Shown here in pieces: positions 48,848 through 57,513 of a stretch of 64,000 nucleotides of DNA. Below the pieces are notes generated by a model. It saw only the letters and a program-made list of their open reading frames with translations, ran no database searches and was not told the DNA's origin. Made by a program: the position numbers and the translations under genes. The stretch is taken from positions 124,745-188,744 of the forward strand of contig JAJPGV010000034.1 in assembly GCA_021325635.1 (NCBI GenBank), read 5' to 3'. This stretch comes from Chloroflexota bacterium (lineage in GTDB: Bacteria > Chloroflexota > JAJPGV01). Positions within the stretch are counted from its first letter, which is position 1. Every line of letters begins with the position of its first letter.

Positions 48848-50770
48848 CTAGTCACCGCTTGCAAGCTGGAAGGCCTTCTCGAAGGCACGCCCTAACCACA
48901 CCTCCAGACGCCGGAAATGATTCTCGAGCACCGTGCCCGAGACGAGACTGGAGATGGTTAACACAAACAGCGCAACCTGGAGGGCGGTAAGCACGTACCG
49001 GAAACGGCCAGCTTCCCAGTCAGGGAGTCCCCAAGGAAATGTCGAGAGTAACCCTACACCCAGCAGCGCGACCGCTAGGATGCGGACGAGCCACGTGCAT
49101 GGCCGTGCTAGCCTTGTCGCCCGTTGCGCCCGCCGGGTCAGTCGGTCCGCCTCGCGGGTTGCAACGTCTACCGCTCGCTGCTCAGCCTGTTGACGACGAA
49201 CTGCCTCGGCATCACGGTCCTCGCGCAACTCCCCTTCAATTCTTCGCCGGACGCTTTCCAACACCTCGGCCACGGTGGCGTCCGTGAACGCTGCGTCGTC
49301 ACCTTGCGTTAGCTCCATCAGAGCGGATCTGGCAAAGGACGAATATCGCAAAAGGAAGTAGTCATCCGCGGCACGCACCTTCGGATCTGTCTGAATGCGA
49401 TCAATAGCTTGAAGGTAGCGGCGCATCAGTGATTGATCGGGCTGCATAGCCGCGAAGGCATCAGCGATGATTCTCTTGCGTGGCAAGTTGGGGGCGGCTA
49501 ATGGTCGTTTCAGCCACAATACCGTGGTCAAGGTAGTGTCCGAGATCACAGGCGGCACTGCCTCCGGCGGTGCAGTTCCGTAGAACCAGCTATTGACGGC
49601 CCGGGCGAGTGCTCGATTCGTGGTGACAAACAATGCCTTGCATGTCTCGATGCTGCCGTATTGCTGACCCCGCCTCAGCTGCATGATCGCGGCGATGGAG
49701 TCAACGTCACACGCAACCGGATCTTGACTTCGATAAGAGATCCTCTCGCGCAGGACTTGTTCAAGCTCTGCTTCGTCAATCTGATACTCGTGGATTCGTT
49801 GTGGCCGGTCACCAACTTTTATGCGATGTGCGTCAAGGTTGCGTTCGAGGCCCGCGGCGAACAGCTCTATCTCAGCCGGTGAATAACCTGTCTGGATGAA
49901 GTGCTCTAGGCTCGGGCCGTACGCATCGTGCAAATTGCCCCGCCGAATAAGGTTGGCCGATGATAGGAGCGCTCCCCTCATCTCGTTAACCGTGTGTTGG
50001 AAACAGCAAAGGTCAGCACCGGTCTCATAAAGCAGATCGAGAAGTTCGACACAAGGCTCCTGTTTGGCCTGCCCATCGTAGCCGAGCGCCGACATAAGAA
50101 ACGGCGTATCGAAATAGAGCGTCGTGCGACGAAACTTTTGGCGTGCGGCACTGGGATCAGGCAAAAACAGAGCGTTCGCCAGCATGTTGCCTTGTACCAC
50201 CGTGGTTAGTGATTCAAAGTCTGCAGCATGAGTTTGTGAGAGATGATCTGCGTAGGCTGCAACCAGATAACGCGCATTTTTGACTCGTGGTGCTCTCAAC
50301 GGGATGAGACTTTGCCCCGCGGTCGCACGGAGAAGGTCTACCTGATTCTCGTTCAGATAGTCGTCAAGAGCCGTCTCCGCATCTTCTGCGGTCAGTTCGA
50401 GCTGGTACGACTCACGACAAAATCGGCGTAGCCCGTCTACAAGCGTCTCGTGCATTCGCACGACTGTTTGCTGGGCGGTATGGAAATTTAGCTGAGCGAG
50501 CTTCGATTCGTTCCGATAATAGGCGCCGTGATTCAGGTTAAGGTAGCCACGTTTCTGCACTCGAACTAGGATCGCTTTGACGGCGTGCTGAGGCAGGCGC
50601 AGCTGGAATTGACGTTCTAATTGGCGCTGTACGTCCCCTAGGGTGACCGGTTCGTGATCAAGCTCGCGTATGCAATCAGCTAGGAAAGGCACGAAGTTTT
50701 CGACGTAGTCCTTTTGCTGATTCCAATTGACTTGCAAAATTGCCAAACTCGTTATTGCCGGGGTGATCAA
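48848..50770 (-). CDS. Membrane-anchored PIN-like nuclease candidate with N-terminal winged helix
   Basis: 640 residues, starting at TTG 50770 (start uncertain). Residues 30-90 look like a winged helix (TLGDVQRQLERQF, VQKRGYLNL). Residues 215-400 follow the PIN-fold residue plan: Asp221 in LYFDTPFLM, Glu263 in HTVNEMRGAL, Asp355/357 in CDVDSIAAIM and Asn385 in FVTTNRAL. A charged coiled coil (510-570) leads to two hydrophobic helices at about 575-595 and 605-625. The product would be a membrane-tethered RNase-like protein. Catalysis is an inference from acidic residue order. It stands alone near the island edge, 125 bp from the tRNA. Confidence 0.65.
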   Translation of the reverse strand: MITPAITSLAILQVNWNQQKDYVENFVPFLADCIRELDHEPVTLGDVQRQLERQFQLRLPQHAVKAILVRVQKRGYLNLNHGAYYRNESKLAQLNFHTAQQTVVRMHETLVDGLRRFCRESYQLELTAEDAETALDDYLNENQVDLLRATAGQSLIPLRAPRVKNARYLVAAYADHLSQTHAADFESLTTVVQGNMLANALFLPDPSAARQKFRRTTLYFDTPFLMSALGYDGQAKQEPCVELLDLLYETGADLCCFQHTVNEMRGALLSSANLIRRGNLHDAYGPSLEHFIQTGYSPAEIELFAAGLERNLDAHRIKVGDRPQRIHEYQIDEAELEQVLRERISYRSQDPVACDVDSIAAIMQLRRGQQYGSIETCKALFVTTNRALARAVNSWFYGTAPPEAVPPVISDTTLTTVLWLKRPLAAPNLPRKRIIADAFAAMQPDQSLMRRYLQAIDRIQTDPKVRAADDYFLLRYSSFARSALMELTQGDDAAFTDATVAEVLESVRRRIEGELREDRDAEAVRRQQAEQRAVDVATREADRLTRRAQRATRLARPCTWLVRILAVALLGVGLLSTFPWGLPDWEAGRFRYVLTALQVALFVLTISSLVSGTVLENHFRRLEVWLGRAFEKAFQLASGD

Positions 50771-51315
50771 ACGGCTAGCCTCTCCCTTCAGGTGGCTGAG
50801 AGGACGTCTACCATTCCGGTGCGGATCAGGAGCTGACGCCCTGACGTCACGGATTGAGTCGCGCTCACAGACGAATGGATCGGCGTTTTCAATAGGCGAT
50901 CGCGTCCCGCTGGAACCTCCGGAAGTCTGCGGAATTTCCTCAACACGTTCTTTAGCCGTTGCCTAAACCACCTGCATGCGCAAACTGGTCCTATCGCCTA
51001 GGTAGCAGTTCCCAAGCCTGCTAGCGATCTACCCGATGCCCACGAAGCGTGTCCGCGGCTACCGGGCTTCGCATCATGATACTGTAAATCTGGGCAGGGT
51101 TCAATCTCTCTAGTTACTGGCCCCAAGGCGCCAGGGTCAGGCCTAGCGCGTTGTGCCTAAGCACGCTAAACCACAAAGGCCGAGCAGGCCTGGCCGGATC
51201 CTGGCGACGCTTGAAGGGGAAACAGAAGGGTGGCTCTACAGTCTGGAACCGCTAAGGCCATGATCGTGATACGGCCACCTCAGCGAGCTGCTCCGCATCT
51301 GCCACGGGTCGGGAC
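50771..51315. other. Intergenic region, no gene recognised
   Basis: 545 bp between the PIN-like gene start and the end of the four-gene FtsZ-like operon. Short open frames lack any family pattern. It should contain the PIN-like gene's promoter. No strong hairpin or repeat stands out. Confidence 0.4.
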
Positions 51316-51774
51316 CTAGATGATTCGTCCCGGGTTTCTTAAGAGCGCCCGGGCTGTGAGATTCGTGGCCAGCTTAGCGTAGGTCCTGGACCAGTGCTCT
51401 CTCGATTTCGCGTGCCGCCTGGCGAGGCTAGCAATGCTTTCGCTGCGTAGGAATGCGTCGAGCGTAGCCTTCAGTTTGCGTTCCCTGGCGCTATCTCCCA
51501 GTCGGTTCACCAAGTCTGTCACCGTTTCGACGAGCACAGATTGAACGGCAAGTCCTTCCCTGAATAACTCGGTGCGCGCATCCCACCGCTCCGCCACCTG
51601 CGGAAGACAAACTAGCTCAGTGATTTCCGACAGCCTAACTGGGTCTTGCATGGCCCTGAGCCCCTCACCGACGGCCGCGTGAAACTGTGGTGTTAACGCC
51701 CGTTGGCGGGTTCGTACGCGTGTCTCGACCAGAGGCTTTCGACTGGCGACGTGCCCTTGGCCTCGCCCATTCAT
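51316..51774 (-). CDS. Unknown protein with C-terminal helix-turn-helix-like segment
   Basis: 152 residues; I do not recognise the family. The second half, rich in Leu and Arg (LKATLDAFLRSESIASLARRHAKSREHWSRTY), has the length and residue spacing of a sigma-like helix-turn-helix. The first half is charged and helical (EITELVCLPQVAERWDARTELF). Its ATG overlaps the stop of the preceding membrane gene (ATGA), so it is the last gene of the FtsZ-like operon. It could be a regulator of that operon. Confidence 0.65.
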   Translation of the reverse strand: MNGRGQGHVASRKPLVETRVRTRQRALTPQFHAAVGEGLRAMQDPVRLSEITELVCLPQVAERWDARTELFREGLAVQSVLVETVTDLVNRLGDSARERKLKATLDAFLRSESIASLARRHAKSREHWSRTYAKLATNLTARALLRNPGRII

Positions 51775-52268
51775 CCCTCTACCGTCCTCGGCGTAGCCAT
51801 CGGACTAGGTGGCTCCCAGCTGCCAGTCGGCCACCAGGTGTACGGCCCAAGCACATCCTCTAATGTCGGTTCGGTCAGAAGGGGTGCCGGAGCCTCAATG
51901 GGCAGTGTCTCCGAAACCAACAAATTGATCATCAGAAGCCCAGCGCCAACCATTGACACTGCCCACACCACAACGAAGAGCCCCGCCCGGGTGTATGACG
52001 GCATTTGCATCAGCCAGATCCCGAGCCCAACGAGCACCACACAGGTGATAAGGCCTACCCAGAGCTGTGGCACTGCGCGAGTCGGTATCGAATTTCTCCT
52101 TTTGGCGACCCCTTTGACTCCTGCGACTGGAACACCAAGCGCGAAGACCAAAACTCCAATCCCCAGGAGCAAAAAACTCCAGACAATCTTCACTACTTCC
52201 GCTAGCACCAGCCCGACGGCCCCCTCCGCCGACCAATCGGAGCTGAAGCCGGAGTGTCGGCTAGCCAT
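51771..52268 (-). CDS. Unknown membrane protein
   Basis: About 165 residues from ATG 52268 (the frame is open to 52307). Three hydrophobic helices: AEVVKIVWSFLLLGIGVLVFALG, LWVGLITCVVLVGLGIWLMQM and GLFVVVWAVSMVGAGLLMINLLV, then a Pro/Thr/Trp-rich tail. No family recognised. It overlaps the gene before it by about 8 bp and the one after it by 4 bp, so all are translated together. Confidence 0.65.
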   Translation of the reverse strand: MASRHSGFSSDWSAEGAVGLVLAEVVKIVWSFLLLGIGVLVFALGVPVAGVKGVAKRRNSIPTRAVPQLWVGLITCVVLVGLGIWLMQMPSYTRAGLFVVVWAVSMVGAGLLMINLLVSETLPIEAPAPLLTEPTLEDVLGPYTWWPTGSWEPPSPMATPRTVEG

Positions 52269-53052
52269 TTCCGGAGTCACTAACAAGAAGCGGGTCCGAA
52301 GTCCCATCCGCTACCAAGTTGCAGTCCCCATAGCCCAGATCGTGAAGATCAACACATGCTTCTAAATGGGCGAGGTGATAGCGGGTTGCGATCGCTTGAG
52401 CCGTGGACAAAAGCATTACGCCTTCTTGGCGCCGCGTTGCCGAATCAGCGAACGCGAGGGCACGGCCCCAGTTCCGCAGGGTGGCGTAGTGAAATTCGAT
52501 CGCGTCGCTGCCTGCAGAGCCCTGTTGCCATGCGTCTTCCCACAAGGCCGCGGCAAAAGCCCAAGATCCTTCGTCATAAGCTCGTTTGGCCATTTGGATT
52601 GAAGAAAACTGCTCGCTTGGCGGGACGCCATATCGGCTAGCTTGCTGCTTGATGGCTGCCCAGCGTCCCGCAGACGCACGAGCACCGTCTTCGCCAGCTC
52701 GCGCCGAATCAAGCACGGTCTGAACAGACGCCAGATACCAAGTCCTGGCGAGATCAGCATGAGCCTGGCTGCACTGATTAGGGTAATCTAAACCTGCACT
52801 GCTGACAGAAACGGCAAGGCTAAATTGGGCCGTCGATGCAAGCTGGGATGCTTGTCGAAGCTCATCAGGCACTTTGCACCCTCCAGAGCGGTTGATGGCA
52901 ATCGCTGTTAAAAGCGCCGTCATCAATGAGCACGCCCCGGCGATCTGTAGCCAGCCGGGGAATTTCCAGTCGTTGGGCCTAGCGACTTCCCGATTCTCTC
53001 CAGGCTGCCTCTTGGCTGCTTCGGCGTGACCAAGTCGACGAAGATCTTCCAT
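52261..53052 (-). CDS. Single-pass membrane protein with helical-repeat soluble part
   Basis: 263 residues: a charged cytoplasmic start (EDLRRLGHAEAAKRQ), one hydrophobic helix WLQIAGACSLMTALLTAIAI at 34-53, then about 205 residues of helical, Ala-rich sequence that resembles TPR/Sel1 arrays (MAKRAYDEGSWAFAAALWEDAWQQGS). No family named. It starts two bases after the stop of the FtsZ-like gene. It could link the FtsZ-like protein to the envelope, an inference from position and topology. Confidence 0.65.
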   Translation of the reverse strand: MEDLRRLGHAEAAKRQPGENREVARPNDWKFPGWLQIAGACSLMTALLTAIAINRSGGCKVPDELRQASQLASTAQFSLAVSVSSAGLDYPNQCSQAHADLARTWYLASVQTVLDSARAGEDGARASAGRWAAIKQQASRYGVPPSEQFSSIQMAKRAYDEGSWAFAAALWEDAWQQGSAGSDAIEFHYATLRNWGRALAFADSATRRQEGVMLLSTAQAIATRYHLAHLEACVDLHDLGYGDCNLVADGTSDPLLVSDSGNG

Positions 53053-53054
53053 CG

Positions 53055-54428
53055 TTAGACTGCCTCCTCCTGGTCATCGACGGAACGCCGTCTCCAACCA
53101 ATCTCCTCGTCTTCCAGGCCACTCTCGCTGGCGCCCAGCGCCTCTAGTGCCGCCTCTGGATGCGCCAAAGTTTGAAGTGTCACCACCACGAGCGGGCACC
53201 GAGGTGCAGTAGGGTCAACAAGCGTGGGAATGGACGCAAAGACAAGGCTGCGATCGCATTTGTCGAATCCCATGAGCTCCCGAGCCTGAACCAAGTTGTC
53301 GACGTGCAGCCGCAACCGGTCCGGGAGGATTGGCGACATGATCAGGTCATACGTGCAGGTACCGGGCGCAACATCGCCCTGTCCGACACCTCCAAGAGAG
53401 TGCCCCTCGGGATCGTCGAGAGTTTCAAACGCGTTAACCAGCCCGGCGTCAACCGCATCAGCTGGAGTGAAATATTGAGGTGGGACGTCAGGATGATCTG
53501 GCAACACGGGATAGGCCGGTAAATTCTGATAGGAGGTCTGAATAGCGGCCCACCATGACCCGTCCGCAAAGGCGTGATACAGGGCGTTATTAGCCTCAAT
53601 CGGAGCGTCGGCTTCATCCGATCCTGCCGCGAGGACAGCAAGGCCAGTCACTAGCCCGGCGTCGTTCAGTACTGGATTGGCAGCGTTATCCGCCAATACC
53701 ACCCCATCCAATCCCGCCACCTTGAGCTGTTCGATGACGTATTTGGCACGCCGCCTCAGATTGCTTATCGAAGGCAGGACCAAGGCAGCATAGGACTTGG
53801 TGTTCTTGAAGAGGCGAGACAACTCCTTAATCGAAAACACCCCCAGGGGCGCAGATCCGCCAAAACCGCCGAACATGAGGATGACTGACGGCTCGCGGCC
53901 AAAATTTCTCTTCAAATAAAGGTCCCGAGCGGCTTGAATGCCGCCGAGGAGTGCAGGTCCCCAGCGGCCAATCAGATTAAGCACATGTTCGTACTTGCGA
54001 TTGCCGAGGCCACCAGATAATGAGGCGCTCTTAACGAAGACAATTCGATTCCGGAAGACGTCAGCCACTTGAGCTTCGAACCGCTGCCGCCAGCGAGCAT
54101 CGAGCTCGACCAGAAGAACCACACCAACCAGATGGGCTTTACCGGCGGCGTTCAGTTCCTCAAGCCAGCGCGATGCCAATTTAAGGCCCACTGTGCCCTG
54201 GCCGATCACGAAAAACGGCCCTGGTCCTGCTTCCTGCGGCGAGGACTCGTATTTGATGAGATCGCTGCTGCCCGGGGGCCGCGCTTGCATCGCAAGCTCT
54301 AACAACTGCTTGTTTTTACGACGTTCCTCCCGGTTCTGACCCTCTCGGGTCAGCTTGAGAGTCCCACCGATACCAACTGCCGCCAATGCCGTAGACATTG
54401 CCACCACCGGAAAAGGCTCTGAAATCAC
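53055..54428 (-). CDS. Divergent FtsZ/tubulin-superfamily-like protein
   Basis: 457 residues. A hydrophobic N-terminal segment (PVVAMSTALAAVGIGGTL) precedes a Rossmann-like start FFVIGQGTVGLKLASRW at 72-88. At 180-255 the order of elements copies FtsZ: SVILMFGGFGGSAPLGV (tubulin signature G-G-G-T-G-T/S-G-A-A-P changed to GGFGGSAP), VLPSISNLRRRAKYVIEQL, then GLDGVVLADNAANPV at the position of FtsZ D-x-L-I-V-I-P-N. A near-perfect Shine-Dalgarno AAGGAGGTGA sits in front of GTG 54428. First gene of a four-gene operon with two membrane proteins. GTP binding is likely but unproven. Confidence 0.62.
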   Translation of the reverse strand: MISEPFPVVAMSTALAAVGIGGTLKLTREGQNREERRKNKQLLELAMQARPPGSSDLIKYESSPQEAGPGPFFVIGQGTVGLKLASRWLEELNAAGKAHLVGVVLLVELDARWRQRFEAQVADVFRNRIVFVKSASLSGGLGNRKYEHVLNLIGRWGPALLGGIQAARDLYLKRNFGREPSVILMFGGFGGSAPLGVFSIKELSRLFKNTKSYAALVLPSISNLRRRAKYVIEQLKVAGLDGVVLADNAANPVLNDAGLVTGLAVLAAGSDEADAPIEANNALYHAFADGSWWAAIQTSYQNLPAYPVLPDHPDVPPQYFTPADAVDAGLVNAFETLDDPEGHSLGGVGQGDVAPGTCTYDLIMSPILPDRLRLHVDNLVQARELMGFDKCDRSLVFASIPTLVDPTAPRCPLVVVTLQTLAHPEAALEALGASESGLEDEEIGWRRRSVDDQEEAV

Positions 54429-54434
54429 CGCTGT

Positions 54435-54444
54435 TCACCTCCTT
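54435..54444 (-). promoter_or_regulatory. Strong ribosome-binding site
   Basis: AAGGAGGTGA (minus strand) lies six to eight bases before GTG 54428 and decides the start of the FtsZ-like gene. The same ten bases occur at 60216-60225 before the 58-residue gene. Confidence 0.7.
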
Positions 54445-54561
54445 GTTAAGTCCGCTCCCACTCTATGAGCGTCTGTCTCGGAGGATGACTGCGGTTGGTG
54501 GGCGAAACGTGGCAACCTCGGGGGAGGATCGAGGAGCTTGATCAGCGGACGATGGCGCCAG

Positions 54562-54903
54562 TTAAGCTGCCGCCAACCGGCCTTCGAATCCTTCGTCAAA
54601 ACAGAAGCGACAACCGACAAGTCGATAACCGAGGCCGTGAAGACTAACGAGAATGCGGGGGGCAGACGGCGTGTCTTCAAAGAGGAGCCTAAGCTGATGG
54701 GCAACCTTTTTTGGATCGCCTATCTGAAAACCGTCTTTCAGGGCCGCGTGCGAGACAAGGCCCCCGCGAGCAGCGAAATGCGCACTGAGAAAGGCAACCT
54801 CGCTACGTGTCAAGTAGCTCTCGGTGTGCTCGCTGTAAACCACGGTGGCATCATCGATGTACACGCTCACTCCGTTAGGCAGGTCAATGCGTCGTTTGGA
54901 CAT
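54562..54903 (-). CDS. Stand-alone winged-helix DNA-binding regulator (OmpR/PhoB C-terminal type)
   Basis: 113 residues. YLTRSEVAFLSAHFAARGGLVSHAALKDGF, then a recognition-helix region KKVAHQLRLLFED and the closing ILVSLHGLGYRLVG match the trans_reg_C winged helix, with the terminal G-x-G-Y-R-L hairpin. There is no receiver domain. It lies between the FtsZ-like operon and the receiver-LuxR gene and could regulate either. A second frame across the same bases (54435-54704) is a shadow. Confidence 0.75.
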   Translation of the reverse strand: MSKRRIDLPNGVSVYIDDATVVYSEHTESYLTRSEVAFLSAHFAARGGLVSHAALKDGFQIGDPKKVAHQLRLLFEDTPSAPRILVSLHGLGYRLVGCRFCFDEGFEGRLAAA

Positions 54904-54964
54904 TCCTTAATTAGCCCCACCAAGAGTGTTTTGCTGTGTCTGACCTTTTTCGATTCGCTATGGC

Positions 54965-56146
54965 TTATGCCGCAGCAAGCGGTGACCCACCTGCGGGGTA
55001 GGGCTGTCGCGGTCCATCGGACCGTCGCAGTGGCACAACGGTCAGATTTGAAACCGTTGGCTCGCCGCCACCCAAGGCCTTGAGAGCCACTTGAGCCGCA
55101 GGGGCACCTCGTAGGTTCAGCTTCTTCCGAGCACCCGCAAGCCGGCGCTCGACAGCGGCGGGTGAGAGACTCAAGCAGTGGGCGACCTCGCGAGAGCTGT
55201 GGCCTTGGCGAACTAGCTCAAGAACCTCGAGCTGTCTATTCGTAAGACTGTTAACCGGGGCTTGCTGCTTAAGGTGAGCACCTACCACCGTTATCTGCTC
55301 AGCGTCAGTCGCAACCAAGCAAACCTCGGCCTCGGGAGCTGCCGGCACCCCAGTTGTAAACAGTCGAGGCTGTGCATAAATAGTGCCTGCAAGGAACTGC
55401 TCCATCCCAGTACGCATGTGATCACGAGCCATACGAGCAACTCGTCGACCGTCAAATTCGGTTAGGTTTCTTCCCTGCATTAGAGGAATGAGCTTTAATT
55501 CGCGGTGGTCGCTCGGCTGTAGCTGGCTAGGTTCGTCGGCCGCGCTGGCTGCAGGGCTTACGTATCGGCCCCCTTTCAAAATGAGCTTGATACAGAGGGC
55601 GAATTCGTTCATCGTGTCCGGTCGGATGCTGGGCTTGTCGAAGTAACTGACCCCAAGCTCCAGTAGTGGGTGAACCACACGTGGCTCCCAGAGCTTGGAA
55701 GCGACCCCGATTTTCCGCTTCCGATTTAGGGACATTTGCGCCAGGATCCCGGCGACCCCACCTGCGGGGTCGGAGATATCGCCAGTAAACTGATCGAAAA
55801 CCTTGCCGAGATCGTGCAAAATGAAAACCGGGTTCACAATCTCGACTTTGGCGAGTGCCTCGGGTACGGAGTAGCACCACGTAGTGCGCAGTTGGAAACC
55901 ATTCGCCAAAGCAGCCTTCTTAAGCAAGCCGACATCTAGAAAGTGCGGATCGTCATCGACGATCATCATCTCGTAATGAGGAAGCCAGATTCCGCCAGCT
56001 GATACTTCCTGGACCGCATTAGTGGATGACCGCGACGAACAGGAGGCTGGCGCGATGGAAGGCATGCTTGGTGCAGGACTGGGTTGACTGCTATCCTGCC
56101 GGGGTTGCCGATTGGTCTCGATTGGAAATGAAATTAGGTTGCCCAT
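54965..56146 (-). CDS. Receiver-domain protein with C-terminal LuxR helix-turn-helix
   Basis: 393 residues. A Ser/Pro-rich first 50 residues precede a receiver: MMIVDDDPHF (acidic pocket 64-66), Asp112 in FILHDLGKV as likely phospho-acceptor, and Lys171 in SYFDKPSI. After a linker, LTNRQLEVLELVRQGHSSREVAHCLSLSPAAVERRLAGARKKL is a GerE/LuxR helix-turn-helix. GGAGAAG precedes ATG 56146. No histidine kinase is adjacent. The receiver is divergent, so phosphorylation needs proof. The tail is Pro/Gly-rich. Confidence 0.78.
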   Translation of the reverse strand: MGNLISFPIETNRQPRQDSSQPSPAPSMPSIAPASCSSRSSTNAVQEVSAGGIWLPHYEMMIVDDDPHFLDVGLLKKAALANGFQLRTTWCYSVPEALAKVEIVNPVFILHDLGKVFDQFTGDISDPAGGVAGILAQMSLNRKRKIGVASKLWEPRVVHPLLELGVSYFDKPSIRPDTMNEFALCIKLILKGGRYVSPAASAADEPSQLQPSDHRELKLIPLMQGRNLTEFDGRRVARMARDHMRTGMEQFLAGTIYAQPRLFTTGVPAAPEAEVCLVATDAEQITVVGAHLKQQAPVNSLTNRQLEVLELVRQGHSSREVAHCLSLSPAAVERRLAGARKKLNLRGAPAAQVALKALGGGEPTVSNLTVVPLRRSDGPRQPYPAGGSPLAAA

Positions 56147-56170
56147 GAGCTTCTCCAGTCAATCTGCGCA

Positions 56171-56641
56171 TCAAGCCGCTTTTAGGAACTGAGGACGTAA
56201 GATGCCTGATGCGATCTGGGCCAGGAAAGCCGCCTGCTCTTCTCGGCGGCGGTCACAGAAATCTCGCCATGCCTCAAGCGCTTCTGGCAGGATGTCAAAG
56301 TCATGCCCAACCGTGTGAGAGCGAAACGGCCACTCACCTAGAAAAGGGATCACCCGCTCGCGCTGAGTTCGGTTGAGTTTGAGGAACGACGTGCTGGGCC
56401 GGGCAATATGAAGCGTCCGCCGACCTTCCAGCCCAGCTGGATAAATCGAAAACGCAACACTGATGTCGTCAGGAATACAACCGAGCCCTGAGAGGGTCAT
56501 CCGCCGGCCGCCCCGGTCGAAATCGATAACTGCCGCAGATCCGTCGCGGGCAACCAGTCCGCTCATCCGAGTCGGGCCACCAACCCTGCGGGCGTCACGT
56601 ACCCCACGCAGAGGGTCGAAGTAGAGTATTTCGCTTGCCAC
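56171..56641 (-). CDS. Unknown protein
   Basis: 156 residues from GTG 56641, which has GGAGG seven bases before it; the frame is open to 56680. I recognise no family. The sequence is mixed beta then helical: SEILYFDPLRGVRDARRVGG, SGLVARDGSAAVIDFDRGGRRMTL, FLKLNRTQRERVIPFLGEWPF and a C-terminal charged helix EAWRDFCDRRREEQAAFLAQI. It may be cytoplasmic. It precedes the receiver-LuxR gene by 24 bp on the same strand, so probably the same transcript. Confidence 0.6.
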   Translation of the reverse strand: MASEILYFDPLRGVRDARRVGGPTRMSGLVARDGSAAVIDFDRGGRRMTLSGLGCIPDDISVAFSIYPAGLEGRRTLHIARPSTSFLKLNRTQRERVIPFLGEWPFRSHTVGHDFDILPEALEAWRDFCDRRREEQAAFLAQIASGILRPQFLKAA

Positions 56642-56739
56642 AGAAGCACCTCCAACGGGTTGATGAAAAAACGGTGCCACGCTTACCGTGATCGCCGACC
56701 ATTGTTTTGGGTGTTTTTTGGGGGGATTTCCCTACATCT

Positions 56740-57198
56740 TTAAGTGAGTGTCAGAACGAACTGCGCTCCTGACCCTGGACCGCTGACCTGGAGCTCAAGG
56801 CCACCCAGAGCACTGACCACGAGAATTGATGCTGAATTTGGGGTCCGAGACCGGATCTCAACTCCTTGCGCACCGACGACAACCCCAACCACATGGTTGA
56901 GAGCCACCTCTCCAGGTCCGCAAACGGCGCGTGCTTCATTGCGGGTCGGGTGAAACTGCAATTCGGTAAGGGACCCACTGCCATCGTTGCGTCTGTGCAA
57001 TGGCAGCTGACTGAGGAACAGTTCGTAGTGATCGCCGTCCTCATCGGCATAGAAGCTGACGCTGGCCCGAAGAGCTTCGACACAGCCAGGGATATCCCAC
57101 GCAGGACAGGGATGGTCTGCGAGATGCTCCAACAATGCGGGGCCAACATATGAACCACCTTTAACAAGCCGTGTCTCGTTCTCTGCCTCCTTGCTCAT
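56740..57198 (-). CDS. Unknown protein
   Basis: 152 residues from ATG 57198 (MSKEAENETRLVKGG); the frame is open to 57378. No family recognised. The middle contains YADEDGDHYELFLSQLPLHRRND and LTELQFHPTRNEARAVCGPG; the C-terminal half is beta-rich (VVGVVVGAQGVEIRS, SILVVSALGGLELQVSGPG). A clean AAGGAGG occurs just inside the start, so the true start could be slightly later. It lies between the ATPase gene and the unknown gene at 56171. Confidence 0.55.
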   Translation of the reverse strand: MSKEAENETRLVKGGSYVGPALLEHLADHPCPAWDIPGCVEALRASVSFYADEDGDHYELFLSQLPLHRRNDGSGSLTELQFHPTRNEARAVCGPGEVALNHVVGVVVGAQGVEIRSRTPNSASILVVSALGGLELQVSGPGSGAQFVLTLT

Positions 57199-57513
57199 AA
57201 AGGAGCACATTCTATAGCAACCGACCGACGTTTGCAAGTCCCGGTTTGGCCTTGCACTTATCCCTGCCGGGGACGTGAGTATCCCCGAATTGGACGCTGC
57301 GCGATACGTCAAAAGTCGAAGTTTGATCGTTGACAGATGGAGGACAATTAGAGTTTGGGGGGTATCGTCGCCAACCAACCTGCGTTGCAGTTGGTGGCTC
57401 GGATCCCCGCCAGTTGACCTGTACCGGACATCGATGGCGGATTGGAATCCTCGGAGGACACCCGTCGCTCACCGCCAAGACCTACAAGGCAGCCTCCAAC
57501 TGACGGCTAGCCG
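57199..57513. other. Intergenic region, no gene recognised
   Basis: 315 bp between the end of the ATPase gene and the start of the 152-residue gene. It holds the presumed promoter of the latter. TTGACA and TTGACG hexamers are present but no matching minus-10 box is convincing. Confidence 0.35.

Noticed and set aside
54435-54704. 89-codon minus-strand frame
   Set aside because: Second frame across the winged-helix regulator; that gene has a complete domain signature.
57212-57478. 88-codon minus-strand frame in the gap before the ATPase gene
   Set aside because: No ribosome-binding site and no domain; Pro/Cys-rich product looks like chance.
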